From contig NZ_JAIMCG010000012.1 in the NCBI RefSeq assembly GCF_019795295.1, positions 62,001-126,000 on the forward strand: DNA of 64,000 nt, given 5' to 3'. This document shows, piece after piece, positions 60,732 to 64,000 of the stretch (position 1 is the stretch's first letter; each line of letters begins with the position of its first letter). Source of the stretch: Cupriavidus sp. AU9028 (lineage in GTDB: Bacteria > Pseudomonadota > Gammaproteobacteria > Burkholderiales > Burkholderiaceae). A program made the position numbers and the translations under genes. A model generated the notes under the pieces. It made no database searches and had not been told where the DNA came from. It saw only the letters and a list, made by a program, of their open reading frames with translations.

Positions 60732-61079
60732 TCAGACCGACAGCAGTTCGACTTCGAACAGCAGCGTGGCGTTGGGCGGAATCACGCCGCCGGCGCCGCG
60801 CGCGCCGTAGCCCAGGTCCGCCGGAATGACGAGGCGACGGGTACCGCCCACCTTCATGCCCTGCACGCCTTCATCCCAGCCGCGGATCACATGGCCGGCG
60901 CCGAGGGGGAAGACGAAGGGGTCGTTGCGGTCCTTGCTCGAATCGAACTTGCGGCCCGGTTGGCCGTTCTCGTAGAGCCAGCCGGTGTAATGGACCGTGA
61001 CGTGCTTGCCGGCGGTCGCTTCGGCGCCATTGCCGGGGACGGTGTCTTCGTATTGCAGGCCGGAGGGGGTGGTGATCAT
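60732..61079 (-). CDS. FKBP-type peptidyl-prolyl cis-trans isomerase
   Basis: 115 residues from [14 protein letters not shown], behind AAGGAAA. One FKBP domain: [79 protein letters not shown], and [12 protein letters not shown]. All aromatic pocket residues are in place. No signal peptide, so cytosolic. A terminator of the upstream yaeQ gene lies right in front. Confidence 0.96.
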   Translation of the reverse strand: MITTPSGLQYEDTVPGNGAEATAGKHVTVHYTGWLYENGQPGRKFDSSKDRNDPFVFPLGAGHVIRGWDEGVQGMKVGGTRRLVIPADLGYGARGAGGVIPPNATLLFEVELLSV

Positions 61080-61104
61080 GCCGTTTCCTTTCGTGACGGG
61101 CGGG

Positions 61105-61139
61105 AAAAAAACGGCGGGCGATGAGAGCCATCGCCCGCC
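61105..61139 (-). terminator. Rho-independent terminator after yaeQ
   Basis: On the minus strand GGCGGGCGATG (61129-61139), loop GCTCT, CATCGCCCGCC (61113-61123) and then G and seven T. An 11-base perfect stem, the strongest terminator in the window. It lies 58 bases after the yaeQ stop and 26 before the FKBP start. Confidence 0.95.
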
Positions 61140-61197
61140 CCGGATGCGCCAGTGTAGCGGTTTTGGCAGCGCCGGTGCGCGCGGCGCCGGCTGCCGT

Positions 61198-61743
61198 TCA
61201 GCCGGCCTGCTGCCAGGTGTCCAGCCGCAACTGCACGCTGCGCTCGTCATCGCTGACCCAGATCTCGCCGTCCTGGATCGTCACGGTCAGCCGCATCGCC
61301 CGGCGGGCCAGTTGCGCCAGCTCCTCGACCGCTTCGCCGGGAATGCTCCGCACGGTCAGGTTGCGCAGCTTGCCGGCCTTGCCGGAGACGGATTTCCACC
61401 ATTCCCGCGCGCTGGCCGGCTGGTAGACGAAGACGGTGACCCGGTCGGCGCGCGAGGCGGCGCGCTTGAGACGGGCCTCGTCCGGCTGGCCGAGGTCGAT
61501 CCAGTGGGCGATGTCGCCGGTCAGCGTCTTTTCCCAGAGATCCGGCTCGTCCGGCTCGTCCAGGCCGCGCGTCAGCGCCAGGTCCTCGCTCGCCTCGCAG
61601 GCGAAGGCGAGCAGGCGCACCATCATGCGCGCATCGTTCTCGGACGGGTGCTGGGCGATGGTCAGGGTGTGGCTGCCGTAGTACTGCCGGTCCATATCGG
61701 AGATCGACAGCTCGGCCTTGCAGATGGTCGACTTCAGTGCCAT
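61198..61743 (-). CDS. yaeQ: YaeQ family protein
   Basis: 181 residues. Restriction-nuclease-like PD-(D/E)xK fold family of unknown cell role. Seen are [100 protein letters not shown] and [19 protein letters not shown]. Length is typical. Some E. coli work linked YaeQ to suppression of RfaH loss, but the function is not settled. Confidence 0.93.
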   Translation of the reverse strand: MALKSTICKAELSISDMDRQYYGSHTLTIAQHPSENDARMMVRLLAFACEASEDLALTRGLDEPDEPDLWEKTLTGDIAHWIDLGQPDEARLKRAASRADRVTVFVYQPASAREWWKSVSGKAGKLRNLTVRSIPGEAVEELAQLARRAMRLTVTIQDGEIWVSDDERSVQLRLDTWQQAG

Positions 61744-61810
61744 GCGGCGAGGGATCAGGGGTCAGGGGATGCGGTCACGAGGACCGGGACGCCTTGCGGG
61801 GCGAACGGAA

Positions 61811-61875
61811 TGGGGCGCGGCCGACAGCGGCGCGCCCCACGGCTGAAGCCGACGACGCGGCGCGTCGGCTTCAGC
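61811..61875. repeat. Two tandem hairpins at the end of a small membrane-protein gene
   Basis: TGGGGCGCG (61811-61819) pairs with CGCGCCCCA (61831-61839). GCTGAAGCCGAC (61842-61853) pairs with GTCGGCTTCAGC (61864-61875). The second stem covers the stop codon (61871-61873) of the minus-strand gene. No U-tract follows either. Both may protect the 3' end of the message or slow polymerase. Confidence 0.7.
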
Positions 61876-62194
61876 GGGACTTGCGGTAATCGCTGAGGTA
61901 GAAGCGCAGCAGCGCGGCGGCGGCGACCAGTGCCAGGAAGGCAGCGGCGATCACCATCGCCTGGCCGGCGGCACTGTCGATCTGGCCGTTGACGCCCAGT
62001 GCGATCAGGCGGCCGATCACCAGCACGGTCAGGATCGGGGTGACCAGGGAGCGCTTGCCATAGGTGCGCAGCACCCATGCCGGGAAGTTGCGCAGGAAAT
62101 GCGCGAGAAAATCGCGCGGAATACTGCAGACAAGACAGGCCCCTGCGGCAGCCAGTGACGCAGCCACCACATCCCCTACTCCAATGCCGAACAT
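61871..62194 (-). CDS. Small membrane protein of unknown function
   Basis: 107 residues. Three hydrophobic segments: GDVVAASLAAAGACLVCSIP, SLVTPILTVLVIGRLIAL and MVIAAAFLALVAAAALLRFY. A basic loop FLRNFPAWVLRTYGKRS lies between. I do not recognise the family; similar short proteins occur widely in Burkholderiaceae chromosomes. The coding strand is supported by third-position GC and codon use. Not operon-linked to a gene of known function (yaeQ downstream, 127 bases away). Confidence 0.65.
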   Translation of the reverse strand: MFGIGVGDVVAASLAAAGACLVCSIPRDFLAHFLRNFPAWVLRTYGKRSLVTPILTVLVIGRLIALGVNGQIDSAAGQAMVIAAAFLALVAAAALLRFYLSDYRKSR

Positions 62195-62333
62195 GCTATG
62201 CCCCGTTCCTCATGCCCCGGCTCTGCGGCAGGGGCCAAAATCAGCAAAGCGCTGATTCTACAGAAGATTCAAATGTGGTAGGGCGATGTGCCACACCTTC
62301 CGCTGCGGAAATTTCGGCGGTGAGGCACCGGCG

Positions 62334-62720
62334 TCACTGAGGCACCAGAACGGGCAACAGAAACAGCCCGACGATGCACAAAAACCCCAGCGTCCAGCAC
62401 AGCGAGCGCAACGTGGCGCGGTCGGCGAGATAGCAGACCGTGTAAAGCACCCGCAGCACGATGAAAGCGATGGCCAGCTCGTCGATGCGCGCCTGCGGTG
62501 CCTGCAGATGGCTTGCGCACAGCACCGCGGCGGCGAACAGCGGGAACGCCTCGAAGTGGTTGCGATGGGCGAGGTCGGCGCGGCGGGCGCGGCCGGACTG
62601 GCGCTCCAGCCAGGCGCGTGGATCGTGATTGTCGAAACCGGGCGCTCCCCATTTGGCAATGCCCACCGTCGCGATGGGCAGGATACCGGCAATCAGCACG
62701 CACCAGAAAGCGATTGGCAT
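62334..62720 (-). CDS. MAPEG-family membrane protein
   Basis: 128 residues, four membrane helices. MAPEG family marks: IAKWGAPGFDNHDPRAWLER and RARRADLAHRNHFEAFPLFA with the conserved NxxE (HRNHFEAFP) motif. IAFIVLRVLYTVCYLAD and LCWTLGFLCIVGLFLLPVLV form the last helices. In animals the family makes leukotrienes and glutathione adducts; the bacterial members' role is unknown. It lies between the S4 protein and the small membrane protein, all minus strand. Confidence 0.88.
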   Translation of the reverse strand: MPIAFWCVLIAGILPIATVGIAKWGAPGFDNHDPRAWLERQSGRARRADLAHRNHFEAFPLFAAAVLCASHLQAPQARIDELAIAFIVLRVLYTVCYLADRATLRSLCWTLGFLCIVGLFLLPVLVPQ

Positions 62721-62774
62721 GGCGGTCCCGGAGGGTTGGGTCGGTTGAGGGGAGGCGTTGGAGCGGGCGCTGGC

Positions 62775-62993
62775 TCAGGCGGCGACGACGCGAATCGTCA
62801 CGCCGGGCAGCCGGACGACCTGGCCGGCGCGGATCTTGGCCGTCTTGCGCGCCTCGGGCACGCCGTCGACGGTGACGTCGCCGGCGGCGACCAGCGCCTT
62901 GCCGGCGCCACCGCTATCGGCCACGCCGGTCAGCTTCAGCAGGTCGTTCAGCGCGATGAACTCGCGGTCCAGCGTAAAGGTAATGGTCTGCAT
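62775..62993 (-). CDS. S4-domain RNA-binding protein (YbcJ-like)
   Basis: 72 residues: one S4 domain, EFIALNDLLKLTGVADSGGA, KALVAAGDVTVDGVPEARKT, AKIRAGQVVRLPGVTIRVV. The A-G-x-V-x-V-N/D-G turn is the RNA-binding hairpin. E. coli YbcJ is the size match. Precise RNA target unknown. Just downstream of glnS on the same strand (68 bases). Confidence 0.93.
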   Translation of the reverse strand: MQTITFTLDREFIALNDLLKLTGVADSGGAGKALVAAGDVTVDGVPEARKTAKIRAGQVVRLPGVTIRVVAA

Positions 62994-63061
62994 GGAAAGG
63001 TTCGGTGCGGCAGGAAGCGGACGATGCTCGTCCGCTTCCCGCCATTGGGCTGGCTGGCGGC

Positions 63062-64000
63062 TTATTTGCCCCAGCTGTCCTTCAGCCCGACGATGCGGTT
63101 GAAGACCGGTCGGCCCGGCTGGCTGTCCACGCGGTCGGCGACGAAGTAGCCGTGCCGCTCGAACTGGAAGCGGTCCTCCGCGGCCGCGTCGCGCAGGCCC
63201 GGCTCCAGATAGGCGGTGATCACCCGCTTGGAGTCCTCGTTCAGCGCCTCGAGGAAGTTCTTGCCGCCCGAATCCGGATGCGGGTCCTTGAACAGCCGGT
63301 CGTACAGGCGCACTTCCGCTTCATAGGCATGCGCCGCGCTGACCCAGTGGATATTGCCCTTGACCTTGACGCTGTCGGCGCCCGGCGTGCCGCTCTTGGT
63401 GTCCGGCAGGTAGTTCGCATGGACCGCGATGACGTTGCCCTCGGCGTCCTTGTCCACGCCCGTGCATTCGATTACATAGCCATAGCGCAGCCGGACCTTG
63501 TTGCCCGGGAACAGGCGGAAGTAGCCCTTCGGAGGATTCTCGTTGAAGTCCTCGCGCTCGATCCACAGTTCGCGCGACAGCGGGAACACGCGGCGGCCCA
63601 GTTCGGGACGCTTCGGGTGCACCGGCGCCGAGCATTCCTCTTCCTGCCCCTCGGGGTAGTTGTCCAGGATCAGCTTGAGCGGGTCCAGCACTGCCACGCC
63701 GCGGGCGGCGCGGCCATCGAGATCGTCGCGGACCGCGCCTTCCAGCGTGCTCATGTCGATCCAGCTGTCGGACTTGGCCACGCCGACGCGATCGCAGAAT
63801 AGCTGGATCGATTCCGGCGTGAAGCCGCGGCGCCGGATCCCGACGATGGTCGGCATGCGCGGGTCGTCCCAGCCGTCCACGCGGCCCTCGGTCACCAGCT
63901 GCAGCAGCTTGCGCTTGCTGGTGATGGCGTAGGTCAGGTTGAGCCGGGCGAACTCGTACTGGTGCGGCAGCGGTTCGGTGAACACGCCGCTATCGCGCAG
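63062..64000 (-). CDS. glnS: Glutaminyl-tRNA synthetase, C-terminal part
   Basis: The last 312 residues of GlnRS, open to the window edge. Class Ic synthetase charging tRNA-Gln. Seen are PHQYEFARLNLTYAITSKRK (KMSKR-equivalent loop), RMPTIVGIRRRGFTPESIQL, AVLDPLKLILDNYPEGQEEE and the anticodon-binding beta-barrels with RELWIEREDFNENPPKGYFR, HWVSAAHAYEAEVRLYDRLF and GKNFLEALNEDSKRVITAYL. The HIGH end of the enzyme is beyond the window. Confidence 0.97.
   Translation of the reverse strand: MRDSGVFTEPLPHQYEFARLNLTYAITSKRKLLQLVTEGRVDGWDDPRMPTIVGIRRRGFTPESIQLFCDRVGVAKSDSWIDMSTLEGAVRDDLDGRAARGVAVLDPLKLILDNYPEGQEEECSAPVHPKRPELGRRVFPLSRELWIEREDFNENPPKGYFRLFPGNKVRLRYGYVIECTGVDKDAEGNVIAVHANYLPDTKSGTPGADSVKVKGNIHWVSAAHAYEAEVRLYDRLFKDPHPDSGGKNFLEALNEDSKRVITAYLEPGLRDAAAEDRFQFERHGYFVADRVDSQPGRPVFNRIVGLKDSWGK

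Overview
The window is a GC-rich (about two-thirds G+C) stretch of chromosome from a beta-proteobacterium of the family Burkholderiaceae, most like Cupriavidus or Ralstonia. This rests on the gene order glyA-nrdR-(pilin genes)-ribD-ribE-ribBA-ribH-nusB and ybgC-tolQRAB-pal-cpoB-queC, on the kynBUA operon with a divergent Lrp-type kynR, on the very even codon usage, and on the style of many proteins. I see no insertion sequence, integrase, prophage or CRISPR array. The window is core chromosome with one accessory-looking catabolic island.

Layout. 1-9.8 kb: end of uppP, trmB, two small enzyme-fold proteins, a LysE exporter, tRNA-Gly(CCC), an aldose-1-epimerase, then acetoacetyl-CoA synthetase, a succinate-semialdehyde-type dehydrogenase and ubiD. 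9.8-11.7 kb: a 640-bp gene-free region with a near-consensus promoter leading into a lytic transglycosylase. 11.7-22.9 kb, all on the minus strand: an aminotransferase, then (reading backwards) nusB, ribH, ribBX, ribE, ribD, a five-gene minor-pilin operon joined by stop/start overlaps, nrdR and glyA. glyA is preceded by what I read as a ZTP (pfl-motif) riboswitch. 23.0-30.6 kb, plus strand: the Tol-Pal envelope operon, queC, a YeeE/YedE sulfur transporter and tRNA-Lys(TTT). 30.7-34.5 kb: an AI-2E/PerM-family protein, a DUF883/holin-X/unknown trio and a 1-Cys peroxiredoxin.

34.5-40.3 kb is a tryptophan and glutaryl-CoA catabolic block: gcdH with a divergent IclR regulator and a clear IclR-type palindrome, then kynA, kynU, kynB and kynR, which take tryptophan to anthranilate. 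40.3-46.5 kb is the least familiar part. A MarR regulator and an NAD(P)H:flavin reductase are divergent from four genes: a homologue of the 2,5-dihydroxypyridine dioxygenase NicX, a NicD-like alpha/beta hydrolase, an acyl-CoA-dehydrogenase-fold protein that lacks the usual catalytic glutamate, and an acyl-CoA ligase. It looks like a self-contained pathway for activating, hydroxylating and opening an N-heteroaromatic acid, and it is not the classical nicotinate cluster. It is my best candidate for an undescribed system.

46.5-64 kb holds housekeeping and stress genes: msrA, a DUF72 protein and cfa, pdxH, an MFS exporter, a large AsmA-family protein, tcdA fused by an ATGA overlap to a hemerythrin, a thioredoxin-TPR co-chaperone (CnoX-like), a second acyl-CoA ligase behind a TetR-type palindrome, chaC with a periplasmic ankyrin protein, an FKBP peptidyl-prolyl isomerase, yaeQ, two small membrane proteins, an S4 RNA-binding protein and the 3' part of glnS, which runs off the window.

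All family assignments come from reading the translated sequence by eye. No database search was run. Start codons were chosen from Shine-Dalgarno spacing, overlaps with the upstream gene and the usual length of the family.
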